From positions 1 through 58,374 of the forward strand of contig CAUZEA010000026.1 of the NCBI GenBank assembly GCA_963578605.1: a stretch of DNA of 58,374 bases, read 5' to 3'. Below, one piece after another: positions 33,818-42,591 of the stretch (position 1 is the first letter of the stretch; every line of letters begins with the position of its first letter). Made by a program: the position numbers and the translations under genes. Origin of the DNA: JAKVCB01 sp963578605 (GTDB taxonomy: Bacteria; Planctomycetota; Planctomycetia; Pirellulales; Lacipirellulaceae). Below the pieces are notes generated by a model that did not search any database, was not told the origin of the DNA, and was given only the letters and a program-made list of their open reading frames with translations.

Positions 33818-35095
33818 ATGGGTCTTGCGTCAGCCGGGCGTCGTCTCAAAATCTTGTTCACCGAAGGGGCCAGCCTTTCGGCGCGACAGTCGCTTTATGC
33901 GCTTGGCCGCCAGCACACCATCGACATTCTCGACCCCGATCCGCTCTGCCAGTGTCGATTCTCCACCTATGTCAGGCGCTGGATCCGGTCACCGCACTTC
34001 GCCAGGCAACCGGAGGAGTTCCTCCGCTTTCTCGCCACACAACTCCGGAGACAAAAGTACGACATCCTTTTTCCGACGCATGAGCAGGTTTACTTGCTGA
34101 GTCGCTTTCGTGATGTCGTGGGGCGTTCGGTGGGATTGGCGGTGCCAACCTTCGAGGCCATGGACCAGATGCAGAACAAGGCCTATTTCACGCGTGTTTT
34201 GGCCGAACTTGACCTTCCTTATCCGGAAACGAAATTTGTCCGCTCACGCGATGAACTCCAGGGTGAATGGCGGTATCCCTTTTTTCTGAAGTTGGCACAT
34301 AGCACAGCCGGCGCGGGTGTATTCCACATTCTCTGTGAGGAACAGTTACAACAGCAGGCCAACGCCTTGCAGGAAAGCGGCTTCTTTAACGGCACTCGTG
34401 AAGCCTTAGTGCAACAGCCGGCCCGTGGAATTCAGGCCACGATTCAGGCTGTATTTCAACGTGGCCAGCTGGTTGGTTGTCACTCGTTTGACGCACGGCA
34501 GTTGGGTGTAGGTGGCATGTCGGCCGCCCGTGTCAGTATCGATCACCCGATCGTCCGTGAGCAAATCGAGGAGCTGGGGTCTCACATCCATTGGCATGGC
34601 TCGATGTTTGTCGACTATTTCTATGATTATGACACGGGCCAACCGGAGTATATTGAGTGCAATCCTCGCGTTGGCGAAACGGTCAATGCCTGGCTCAGCG
34701 GCGTCAATATCTGTGAGCTCTTGGTACGTGTTTCGGCCAACGAGCAAGTCGCACCGACCGAGTTGGGTCAAATCGGCCTGCAGACGCAAAGCTTTTTCAT
34801 GATTCTCATGACACTTGCACATGAGGGTGCCAGTCGCCGGCGACTGGCGAAAGAGTGGTTGGATCGGCTTGCGAAGCGCGGTATTTACCGCGACAGCCAG
34901 GACGAACTTACCCGACCAGGCGATGACCTGCTCAGCGTTGTGCCGTTGTGGTGGGTCAGCTTGCAACTCTTTGCCTGGCCAAGCCTTGCGCAACGCATTG
35001 TCGCAAAAACCGTAGCGAACTATTCGCTTCCCGAGCCGGCCACCGAAGTCATCAAGGCGATTCCGCTTGATCGATTCGATGATCTTTACGGCTGA
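33818..35095 (+). CDS. ATP-grasp domain protein
   Basis: The 425 residues begin with a Rossmann-like pre-ATP-grasp part (KILFTEGASLSARQSLYALG). The ATP-grasp part shows PFFLKLAHSTAGAGVFHI, ARGIQATIQAVF and the metal-ligating YIECNPRVGETVNAWLSG. This is like carbamoyl-phosphate-synthase-type ligases that join a carboxylate to an amine. The substrate is unknown. It shares the divergent region with the desaturase gene, which hints at a joint role. The C-terminal helical tail of about 120 residues is unfamiliar. Confidence 0.8.
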   Translation: MGLASAGRRLKILFTEGASLSARQSLYALGRQHTIDILDPDPLCQCRFSTYVRRWIRSPHFARQPEEFLRFLATQLRRQKYDILFPTHEQVYLLSRFRDVVGRSVGLAVPTFEAMDQMQNKAYFTRVLAELDLPYPETKFVRSRDELQGEWRYPFFLKLAHSTAGAGVFHILCEEQLQQQANALQESGFFNGTREALVQQPARGIQATIQAVFQRGQLVGCHSFDARQLGVGGMSAARVSIDHPIVREQIEELGSHIHWHGSMFVDYFYDYDTGQPEYIECNPRVGETVNAWLSGVNICELLVRVSANEQVAPTELGQIGLQTQSFFMILMTLAHEGASRRRLAKEWLDRLAKRGIYRDSQDELTRPGDDLLSVVPLWWVSLQLFAWPSLAQRIVAKTVANYSLPEPATEVIKAIPLDRFDDLYG

Positions 35096-35161
35096 CCGAA
35101 GAATGTCTGGCCCAAGGTCGTTGCGGTCACAACGCCCATTCAACTTGCCGCGGCAAAAAGA

Positions 35162-36259
35162 TTATGCCAACGGACGTAGTTTGGTAATTCTTCCTGTCGC
35201 CACCCATTCGGCAACAAAGATATTGCCTTTGGGATCAAAACACGCATCGTGGGGATGGAGAAATTTTCCTGCCTGCCAGCGGCTGGGCTCTTTGCGCATT
35301 TTGAATCCATCCAGTACGTCGCCCCGCCAGGCGACGTCATCGCCAAGCTGGGCAACTACCTGGTCCTGACCATCGAGCAGGGTAAGACGGGCGTGCAAGT
35401 CAGGCACCAGCATGAGCTCACCGAGCGTGTCAATATTAGCGGGAAAGAGATACCCATCCATAGTCCGCAAATGTTTGCCTTCGAGTGTGAACCATTGCAA
35501 CCGTGCGTTGGCGCGATCGGCAATCACGACGCTCGGTATGCGGTTGGGGCGACGGTCAATCCAGATGCCGTGCGGCGTGTCGAACAGACCGTCTTCCTTG
35601 GTATCGGTTGGACCCCCAAACGACGACACATAATTCGCATCTTTGTCATAGCGGTGAATATGAAAAGATCCGTAGCCGTCTGACAGGAAAAATCCCCCAT
35701 CATCGAGGAAGGCGAAATTGGTCGGCATAAAGCGGTCCCGTCCCCAGATTTTTTCGGGTTTGGAATCTTCGTTGGCTGCATAAACACCGCTTTCCATGGG
35801 TGCCCACTTCTGCCATACGACTTCACCGGTCAAAGTGAGCTTGGCGAAGGTTTTCAGTTGCTGGTAACAGCATATATAGAGGAATTCTTCGCCCTCCTCG
35901 TGGCGTACTTCCAGGCCATGTCCGCCTCCTTGAAATTGATTGCCAAAAGCGCGGACAAATCTTCCCTCGTTGTCGAAGACAAAAATTGTCGGGTGATCGG
36001 GCTTGTCGGCATGTCCCTCATGAATCACGTAGAGGTTGCCCAATTTGTCGACGGCAACGTTGTGTGTCGTTTGCCAGGAGTATTTTTCAGGCAACTGGGG
36101 CCAATCGTGAATGACTTCGTATTCATGTTCGCCACTCCCAACCGTGAGGGAGCTGGAGGTTTTTTTTGCCGTCAAAACCGACGGCGCGGCAATGACCGCA
36201 GCACTACCAGCAGCTGCGGTTTCAACGAACTTTCGGCGTGAAATGCGCGAGTCAGGCAT
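35162..36259 (-). CDS. Tat-exported NHL/six-bladed beta-propeller protein
   Basis: The 365 residues begin MPDSRISRRKFVETAAAGSA, a twin-arginine signal (SRRKFVE), so it is exported folded, probably with a cofactor or metal. The body has repeating NHL-type blades such as THNVAVDKLGNLYVIHEG, FVRAFGNQFQGG, PHGIWIDRRPNRIPSVVIAD and FLHPHDACFDPKGNIFVAEW. Such propellers occur in peptidylglycine-lyase-like and other planctomycete secreted proteins. The enzyme activity, if any, is unknown. It converges with the ATP-grasp gene 67 bases away. Confidence 0.87.
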   Translation of the reverse strand: MPDSRISRRKFVETAAAGSAAVIAAPSVLTAKKTSSSLTVGSGEHEYEVIHDWPQLPEKYSWQTTHNVAVDKLGNLYVIHEGHADKPDHPTIFVFDNEGRFVRAFGNQFQGGGHGLEVRHEEGEEFLYICCYQQLKTFAKLTLTGEVVWQKWAPMESGVYAANEDSKPEKIWGRDRFMPTNFAFLDDGGFFLSDGYGSFHIHRYDKDANYVSSFGGPTDTKEDGLFDTPHGIWIDRRPNRIPSVVIADRANARLQWFTLEGKHLRTMDGYLFPANIDTLGELMLVPDLHARLTLLDGQDQVVAQLGDDVAWRGDVLDGFKMRKEPSRWQAGKFLHPHDACFDPKGNIFVAEWVATGRITKLRPLA

Positions 36260-36501
36260 CAGAGGACCTTGTCAGTAACTGAGTTAGTTGAAACGGTGGG
36301 CGGATGAAGAGCGTCATCGCGTTACGGGTGTCGCCTGATTGTAGCGAGATTGCAACGGCCAAACAAATGCTTCGCCGGCCAGAATCGCGGTCGATTCCCC
36401 TATCGGGCAGCAAGGGTCCCGCCAAGTGCCCGCCGTCATATCCCAAGCGATTGGCCCCCCAAGCGAAGCGTACCGCTGCCAGCCAACGTTGGCTGAGTGA
36501 A

Positions 36502-38607
36502 TCATCCCTTGGCTGACTCAGTGGTCGAGTCTTCGTGCGACGGTTCTGAGTCCTCCTGGACCGGTTTCGATCCGCGTTTTTTATCAATATCCGTACCAGG
36601 GACGATCTGAACACTCGGGGAATTTTCTTCGATCAACTTGGAAAGAGTTTCGGAGTTGATCACTTCCCGCTTGATCAGTTCCTTTGCCGTAGCCACCAAC
36701 GCGGCCTTGCGGGTTTCCAAAATACTCCGCGCTCGTTGCAGGCCCTCATCGACAATCCGCTTCACTTCCTGGTCGATCTCGTGGGCTGTTTCCTCACTGT
36801 GTGTTTGCATGGTGGGAATTTCACCTCCGGCAAGGTAGGCGCTGCGACCACTCTCACGATAATTGACGCGACCGAGACGACTCATCCCGAAATCCATGAC
36901 CATGCTACGGGCAATTTCCGTAGCTCTTTCCAGATCGTTTTGTGCACCACTGGAAACGTCGTCGAACACCATTTCCTCGGCAATGGTGCCGGCGAGGAAC
37001 ACCTGAATTCGGCTTTCCAACTCACTTTGCGTCATTAAAAAGCGGTCTTGTTCAGGACGATGCAGCGTGTATCCAAGGGCCGCGAGTCCCCGCGGAATGA
37101 TCGAGACTTTGTGGACCGGATCGGTATTGGGAAGCGAGTAGCCGACCAGGGCATGTCCCGCTTCGTGATAGGCAATGCGAAGCTTTTCGTCCTCATGTAT
37201 GATGCGGCTCTTCTTCTCAAGCCCCACGCTGACGCGTTCAACCGCCTCGTCGAAGTCCTCCATGGTGACGACTTTCTTCCCTTCGCGGGCTGCCAACAAA
37301 GCGGATTCATTGACCATGTTCGCGAGGTCTGCTCCGACGAAGCCACTCGTGATCCCAGCCAGCGCCTTCACATCGACCTCAGCGTCGACCTTAATCTTCT
37401 GCAAATGGACATTGAGGATCTCTTCACGACCAACGACATCGGGACGATCGACCAATACGTGACGATCAAATCGGCCGGGTCGCAGCAGTGCCGCGTCGAG
37501 TGTTTCTGGCCGATTCGTGGCTCCCATCACAATGACGCCACTGTTGGTGCCAAAGCCATCCATTTCGACCAACAGGGCATTGAGCGTCTGTTCCCGCTCA
37601 TCGTGCCCGCCAATGTTGCCACTACCGCGTGTTTTTCCGAGTGCATCGAGTTCGTCGATAAAAATGATGCAGGGGGATTTTTGTTCAGCCTGCCGGAACA
37701 TGTCCCGCACGCGAGCCGCACCCACACCGACAAACATTTCTACGAAGTCGGATCCACTCAGGCTGAAGAAAGGAACACGAGCTTCTCCAGCCACTGCCTT
37801 GGCTAACAATGTTTTTCCCGTTCCGGGTGGCCCTACCAGCAGCACGCCCTTGGGAATGCGGCCACCGAGTACCTGGTATTTTTCGGGCGTCTCTAGAAAC
37901 TCCACGACTTCGCGTAGTTCATCGACCGCCTCGTCGATGCCAGCTACATCTTCAAAAGTAATATCAATGTCCTCCTGGGCATAAAGTTTTCCGCGACTAC
38001 GCCCAAAGGCCATGGGTGAACCAGCCCCCCCGATCCTGCGGATCATGATGATCAGCATGAAAAGCATCAACCCGGTTAGCAGGAGCATCGGCATCCACTG
38101 AAAGATGCGGCTGGGCAGGCCTTCGTACTTGAAAGTGAGATGGTTCTTGCTCAACAGTTCCTTGAGGTTGTCATCCACCGGTTTCTGGTCACGATGGACC
38201 TTGATTTTGATTTTCTCATTCTGCCCCAAGGGCCCACCAATACGTTGGCGATCAAGGCCCGCATTGTCTGGGTTCGGCCCGTTTTGCTCCTGCCGAGTCA
38301 CCATGGCGGTGACCTTGTTGGGACCAACCACAATGCCATGCAAATTCGAGAGCCGGAACTGTTTTGGGTGAGCACCGGTCGTATCCGTAATATCGATGTA
38401 CCCGGTCCGATCCTCGTTTTCGGGATCACTCGCTTTGATGAACTTTTCAAATTCACTCCAGCCAATTTCCTGCTCGCTGCCATTGTTCAAAATCGTCACC
38501 AGCAGCAATAGCAGTACTCCCAAACCCAAAAAGGCCCAGACGAGGTTGGTACCTTGACGGGCAGGTTTTTTTTCTGGCGACTTGGGATTCGGCGGGGTAT
38601 TTTCCAT
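36502..38607 (-). CDS. ftsH: ATP-dependent zinc metalloprotease FtsH
   Basis: This inner-membrane AAA+ protease degrades misfolded membrane and regulatory proteins. The 701 residues have two membrane helices (about 23-41 and 172-190) around a periplasmic domain. They then have Walker A GPPGTGKT at 259-266, Walker B IIFIDELDA at 314-322, ATNRPETLDAALLRPGRFDR (SRH) and the zinc site HEAGH at 481-485. The C-terminus is extended and charged (DSEPSHEDSTTE). ATG at 38607 is chosen for its start before the first helix; an earlier in-frame start at 38670 adds 21 unlikely residues. No good ribosome binding site is seen. Confidence 0.96.
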   Translation of the reverse strand: MENTPPNPKSPEKKPARQGTNLVWAFLGLGVLLLLLVTILNNGSEQEIGWSEFEKFIKASDPENEDRTGYIDITDTTGAHPKQFRLSNLHGIVVGPNKVTAMVTRQEQNGPNPDNAGLDRQRIGGPLGQNEKIKIKVHRDQKPVDDNLKELLSKNHLTFKYEGLPSRIFQWMPMLLLTGLMLFMLIIMIRRIGGAGSPMAFGRSRGKLYAQEDIDITFEDVAGIDEAVDELREVVEFLETPEKYQVLGGRIPKGVLLVGPPGTGKTLLAKAVAGEARVPFFSLSGSDFVEMFVGVGAARVRDMFRQAEQKSPCIIFIDELDALGKTRGSGNIGGHDEREQTLNALLVEMDGFGTNSGVIVMGATNRPETLDAALLRPGRFDRHVLVDRPDVVGREEILNVHLQKIKVDAEVDVKALAGITSGFVGADLANMVNESALLAAREGKKVVTMEDFDEAVERVSVGLEKKSRIIHEDEKLRIAYHEAGHALVGYSLPNTDPVHKVSIIPRGLAALGYTLHRPEQDRFLMTQSELESRIQVFLAGTIAEEMVFDDVSSGAQNDLERATEIARSMVMDFGMSRLGRVNYRESGRSAYLAGGEIPTMQTHSEETAHEIDQEVKRIVDEGLQRARSILETRKAALVATAKELIKREVINSETLSKLIEENSPSVQIVPGTDIDKKRGSKPVQEDSEPSHEDSTTESAKG

Positions 38608-39052
38608 CGTGGTACCAGCGTGGGTTAGTTGGATCTTTAGTTGAACAGGCCGAGGAGTCCTGGATGGCAAACGGAACCGTCAACGGCTGCCTTGGTCGGT
38701 ATTATGGTTTGCCTAATGATATGTATCGTAGGGGTGAGCCTGCAAAAACGCAATGAAACCGGGATTCGCATGGCGGTCTCGGCAGACGGTTTGAGGAGCC
38801 TGCCTTGCTTGGTGTTTCGTCGCCCCGTAGAATACGCTCCAGCGGCTGCAACTTATAAGTACAGCTTAAGATTACCACACAATCGGGCTGGCGCTGCACC
38901 ACGATTTGGGTTGCCCGTACAAGCGATACACGCGGTTCAAACCCGTTTGCTGGTCGTGTCGCCAGACATCCCCTCGAAGACGACAACATGATCTCCCTGC
39001 CGGTGACGGTCTTGGCCGTTACAGACTCGATTTCCCCTTCGGTAGCTAACCG
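38608..39052. other. Divergent spacer between ftsH and dxr
   Basis: No gene is supported in these 445 bases. It must contain both promoters, but no strong -35/-10 pair or operator was seen by eye. Confidence 0.3.
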
Positions 39053-40219
39053 TTGAGCACTTTTGCGACAAAAAACGTTGCCGTTCTCGGTTCCACCGGA
39101 AGCATTGGCACCAGTGCCCTGGAAGTCATCAACAGCAGCAACGGGCAGTTGCGAACGATCGCCCTTTCAGCCCATGCGAAGCTCGATCGGTTGGTAGCCC
39201 AGGCCCGGCGGGTGAATCCACGCTGGGTGATTGCCACCGACCGTGCGGCAGCCCGAAATTACGACTGGACCGAATTGCCACCAGAGACCAAGCTGTTGGT
39301 TGGTGATGTTGGGCTACGGCAGGTCGTGCAATGTCCCGATGTCGATATCGTACTGGCGGGAATTGTTGGAAGTGCTGGCTTGCGCAGCACCTGGAATGCA
39401 CTGGAAGCCAGGAAAACGGTTGCTCTGGCCAACAAAGAAACGTTGGTCATGGGTGGACAGCTGATTGTCCAACTCGCCAAAGAGTGCAACGCCCGCATCC
39501 TGCCGGTCGACAGTGAACATAGTGCAATCTTTCAAGCACTGCGAGCTGGTCGGGTTCAGGAAGTCGAGCGGATCGTACTGACAGCCAGCGGCGGGCCATT
39601 TCGGGGGGCTTCTCAAGACGAGTTGCTCCAAGTGACCGTAAGCGATGCGCTGGCACATCCCACCTGGAACATGGGGCCAAAGATCACGATCGACTCAGCC
39701 ACCATGATGAACAAGGCTCTTGAAATCATTGAAGCACGGTGGTTGTTCGACGTGCCAGCCGAGCGAATCAAAGTGGTAATTCACCCTCAATCCGTTATTC
39801 ATTCTTTGGTGGAATTCATCGATGGTTCGGTCATGGCCCAGATGAGCTCACCCGATATGAAGTTGCCTATTCAGTACGCGCTCTGTCATCCTGATCGGCA
39901 GCCGTGCATAGTCGATCGGATCGACTGGTCCAGTCCGATGCATTTCGATTTTGAGCCACCTGATCCAGAACGTTTTCCGGCATTAGAGTTGGGATATCAG
40001 TGTGCCCAATCCGGCGGCACAAGCGGGGCTGTCCTCAACGCGGCGAATGAAGCGGCGGTGGAAGCGTTTCTCGACGGAAAAATCCACTTCACTGAGATTG
40101 TGGCGGCCTGCAGGAGTGTCCTGGAAGAACACCAGTTTGTAGCGAACCCCTCACTTGAGGAGTTGATTTCCTGCGATGATTGGGCCCGCAACGAGATCTC
40201 GCGATGGGTATGTGCATGA
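39053..40219 (+). CDS. dxr: 1-deoxy-D-xylulose 5-phosphate reductoisomerase, UUG start
   Basis: The enzyme makes MEP from DXP with NADPH, the committed step of isoprenoid synthesis. The 388 residues have GSTGSIG at 13-19 (NADPH loop), NKETLVMGG, the metal site VDSEHSAIFQ, ASGGPFRG, HPTWNMGPKITIDSATMMNK and CHPDRQP. The start is TTG at 39053. TAA at 39047-39049 closes the frame two codons earlier, and no other start exists before the NADPH motif. rseP follows after 270 bases, the same dxr-rseP neighbourhood found in many bacteria. Confidence 0.96.
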   Translation: MSTFATKNVAVLGSTGSIGTSALEVINSSNGQLRTIALSAHAKLDRLVAQARRVNPRWVIATDRAAARNYDWTELPPETKLLVGDVGLRQVVQCPDVDIVLAGIVGSAGLRSTWNALEARKTVALANKETLVMGGQLIVQLAKECNARILPVDSEHSAIFQALRAGRVQEVERIVLTASGGPFRGASQDELLQVTVSDALAHPTWNMGPKITIDSATMMNKALEIIEARWLFDVPAERIKVVIHPQSVIHSLVEFIDGSVMAQMSSPDMKLPIQYALCHPDRQPCIVDRIDWSSPMHFDFEPPDPERFPALELGYQCAQSGGTSGAVLNAANEAAVEAFLDGKIHFTEIVAACRSVLEEHQFVANPSLEELISCDDWARNEISRWVCA

Positions 40220-40488
40220 AACGGAAATTCGATTGGCACGAAACTGACCGAGCGGATGAACGTAACGCGGCGTGAATCAACTTGAGCCAAGCCGCAGAGG
40301 TGTAAAAAAAAACAGGAACGACGCATGATTGGCATGGATTGCCCTTGCCCAACTGGCAGCACGACGGCAGGAACCCGTGTCACGTACGGCTATGTTAAGA
40401 ACGGATCGATTTTCATCCCCCCTTTACACGAGATCTGTTTGTAGTTTCATTAGTTGGGTCACCTACGATGAAAGATTGAGCGGTCAAC

Positions 40489-42552
40489 ATGAGTGTCGAA
40501 TTTATTTGGGCCATCGTTCAGGTCGCAATCGGCCTTGGCTTCGTGATTTTCGTTCACGAGTTGGGACACTTTGCTGTCGCCAAAATGTGCGGCGTTCAAT
40601 GCGACAAATTCATGATCGGGTTTGATGTCGGTGGTTTCAAGATCAGTAAGAAATGGGGCGAAACTGTTTACGGGATTGGCATCATACCTCTGGGTGGATA
40701 CGTCAAAATGCTGGGGCAAGATGACGATCCCAGTAAGATTGTCGAACAGGTAGAGCAATCCCGACTCGACCCGCAGAGAGAAGGCGTCGAAGTCACCGGC
40801 CCTGGTGGCGACAAATACAAGGTCGACCCACGCAGCTATCTGGCCAAAAGTGTTCCGCAGCGGATGGCAATCATTTCGGCCGGCGTCATTATGAACGTCA
40901 TCTTTGCCTTTATCTTTGCGGTCATCGCCTTCGGCCTGGGCGTTCCTTACGTCCCCTCCATCGTTTCCCAAACCGTCCCAGGCTCACCGGCATGGCAAGC
41001 CAATTTGCGCACCGGTGACGATATCGTGGAAATCGGCGATGTCCGGGATCCGAGTTTCTCCCAACTCACGGGAAAAGTGACGCTTGCCGACCTGGAGCAG
41101 GGATTGCCATTGGTCATCCGGCACGGAGTGTCGGGAACCGAATCAACCGTCACACTCCATCCCCGACAACAAGATGGTAAAGGGTTAGCCAAGATTGGCG
41201 TCGTCAGCCCGTATTCGCTACAGCTCGTGAAAGAACAGCCGGTTCGTACCGGTAGCGCAGCTGCCAGGGCAGATGGCTTCCAAGGTGGTGACGAAATCAT
41301 CCAGGTCCATGGTAACCCCGTCGAGAACTATCAACAGCTTGTAACCGAATTGGGGGCCCAGGTTGATCAACCCCTCCAAATCACCGTGCGGCGCGATGGC
41401 CAGGAAAAACGAATCGGGAATGAAAACACGATTCAGGGTGGGGAAAAAGTGACGGTTGAGGTTGCCCCTAATCCCATGCGCCGTTTGGGACTCGTCATGA
41501 AAATGGGACCGGTGGTCGCAACCCAGCAAGATTCCCCGGCTCAAGCAGCAAAACTCCCCACCGGTCACTCCATCGTGGCCATCACAACTCCCGACGGGCG
41601 GTTTTCCAATGCCGCAGGGGATCAACCTCTCGATCCGCTCGCCCTGCCACACCTGTTGCGCAAGCTGACGAATGAAAACGACGGAGCTACCGTCCAACTC
41701 TTCTTCTCGGACAACACCGAAGTATCCGTCAAGCAACGCAAAGTCGATTGGCTCGATTCCGATTCGACGCCAGGGACACCCGTCTCGCTCTCGTCGCTGG
41801 GAATTGCATACGAGGTCCGCAATGTCGTGGTCGCGGTGACGGCCAATAGTCCCGCCGAGCAGGCAGGCCTTCAGGCGGGGGATGAACTCGTGGCGGCCGA
41901 AATCTCTTTTCCCCAAGCGGATGGCGGAGCAACCGAAAACTTGTCAATCCAACTTGGCGACCATCCGAATTTCGCCATGCTCATTGGGACACTGCAACGA
42001 TTACCAACCGAAACGAAAGTTGGGCTAACCTATCGACGCGGTGAAAAAGAGAATCGGGTTGTCCTGCAAGCGAAACCCGATTCTGAGCACCCTGTTTACC
42101 TCGTCGACCGTGGTTTCATACTCGACACTTTACAACGCGTTCGCGAGGCAAAGACCGTAGCCGAGCAGTTCCAGCTCGGCTGGAACCGCACGGTTGAGTC
42201 CTTGACGCTGGTCTATCGGTTCTTGCAAAAACTGGGTACTCAGGTCCCGGTAACTGCGCTGGGAGGTCCAGAGACAATCGCCAAGGCAGCCTTTTATTCC
42301 GCTTCCGAGGGAACTGCCGCTTTGCTGATATTCCTCACGATGCTCAGTGCCAATCTGGCCGTAGTCAACTTCCTGCCCATCCCGATACTCGACGGTGGGC
42401 ATATGGTCTTTCTGGCCTACGAGGGGATCTTTCGGCGCCCCGCAAACGAAAAATTCGTGGTCGCAATGCATATGGCCGGTTTTGCCTTCATCATCGGCCT
42501 CATGTTGTTCTTGATTGCGCTGGATCGTGGCCTGATTCCACGCAATCTGTGA
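40489..42552 (+). CDS. rseP: RseP-type intramembrane site-2 metalloprotease
   Basis: The protein cleaves membrane-bound substrates such as anti-sigma factors. The 687 residues are longer than E. coli RseP (450). HELGH is at 23-27 in the first helix and the second metal motif LDGG at 634-637 (LPIPILDGGH). Between them are PDZ modules with GSPAWQANLRTGDDIVEIGD, ARADGFQGGDEIIQVHGN and NSPAEQAGLQAGDELVAAE. That suggests at least three, against two in E. coli. The final helices (FAFIIGLMLFLIALDRGL) lie at the C-terminus. The neighbour dxr suggests an ordinary housekeeping protease. The extra PDZ copies are unusual. Confidence 0.95.
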   Translation: MSVEFIWAIVQVAIGLGFVIFVHELGHFAVAKMCGVQCDKFMIGFDVGGFKISKKWGETVYGIGIIPLGGYVKMLGQDDDPSKIVEQVEQSRLDPQREGVEVTGPGGDKYKVDPRSYLAKSVPQRMAIISAGVIMNVIFAFIFAVIAFGLGVPYVPSIVSQTVPGSPAWQANLRTGDDIVEIGDVRDPSFSQLTGKVTLADLEQGLPLVIRHGVSGTESTVTLHPRQQDGKGLAKIGVVSPYSLQLVKEQPVRTGSAAARADGFQGGDEIIQVHGNPVENYQQLVTELGAQVDQPLQITVRRDGQEKRIGNENTIQGGEKVTVEVAPNPMRRLGLVMKMGPVVATQQDSPAQAAKLPTGHSIVAITTPDGRFSNAAGDQPLDPLALPHLLRKLTNENDGATVQLFFSDNTEVSVKQRKVDWLDSDSTPGTPVSLSSLGIAYEVRNVVVAVTANSPAEQAGLQAGDELVAAEISFPQADGGATENLSIQLGDHPNFAMLIGTLQRLPTETKVGLTYRRGEKENRVVLQAKPDSEHPVYLVDRGFILDTLQRVREAKTVAEQFQLGWNRTVESLTLVYRFLQKLGTQVPVTALGGPETIAKAAFYSASEGTAALLIFLTMLSANLAVVNFLPIPILDGGHMVFLAYEGIFRRPANEKFVVAMHMAGFAFIIGLMLFLIALDRGLIPRNL

Positions 42553-42573
42553 CCCAACCGCCTTGATGTCGAG

Positions 42574-42590
42574 ACAACGAGAGTTGTTTT
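42574..42590. terminator. Weak hairpin between convergent rseP and PQQ gene
   Basis: ACAAC (42574-42578), loop GAGA and GTTGT (42583-42587) form a 5-bp stem followed by TTT. It sits in the 39-base gap between two convergent genes. The short stem makes this a weak call. Confidence 0.3.
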
Positions 42591-42591
42591 G

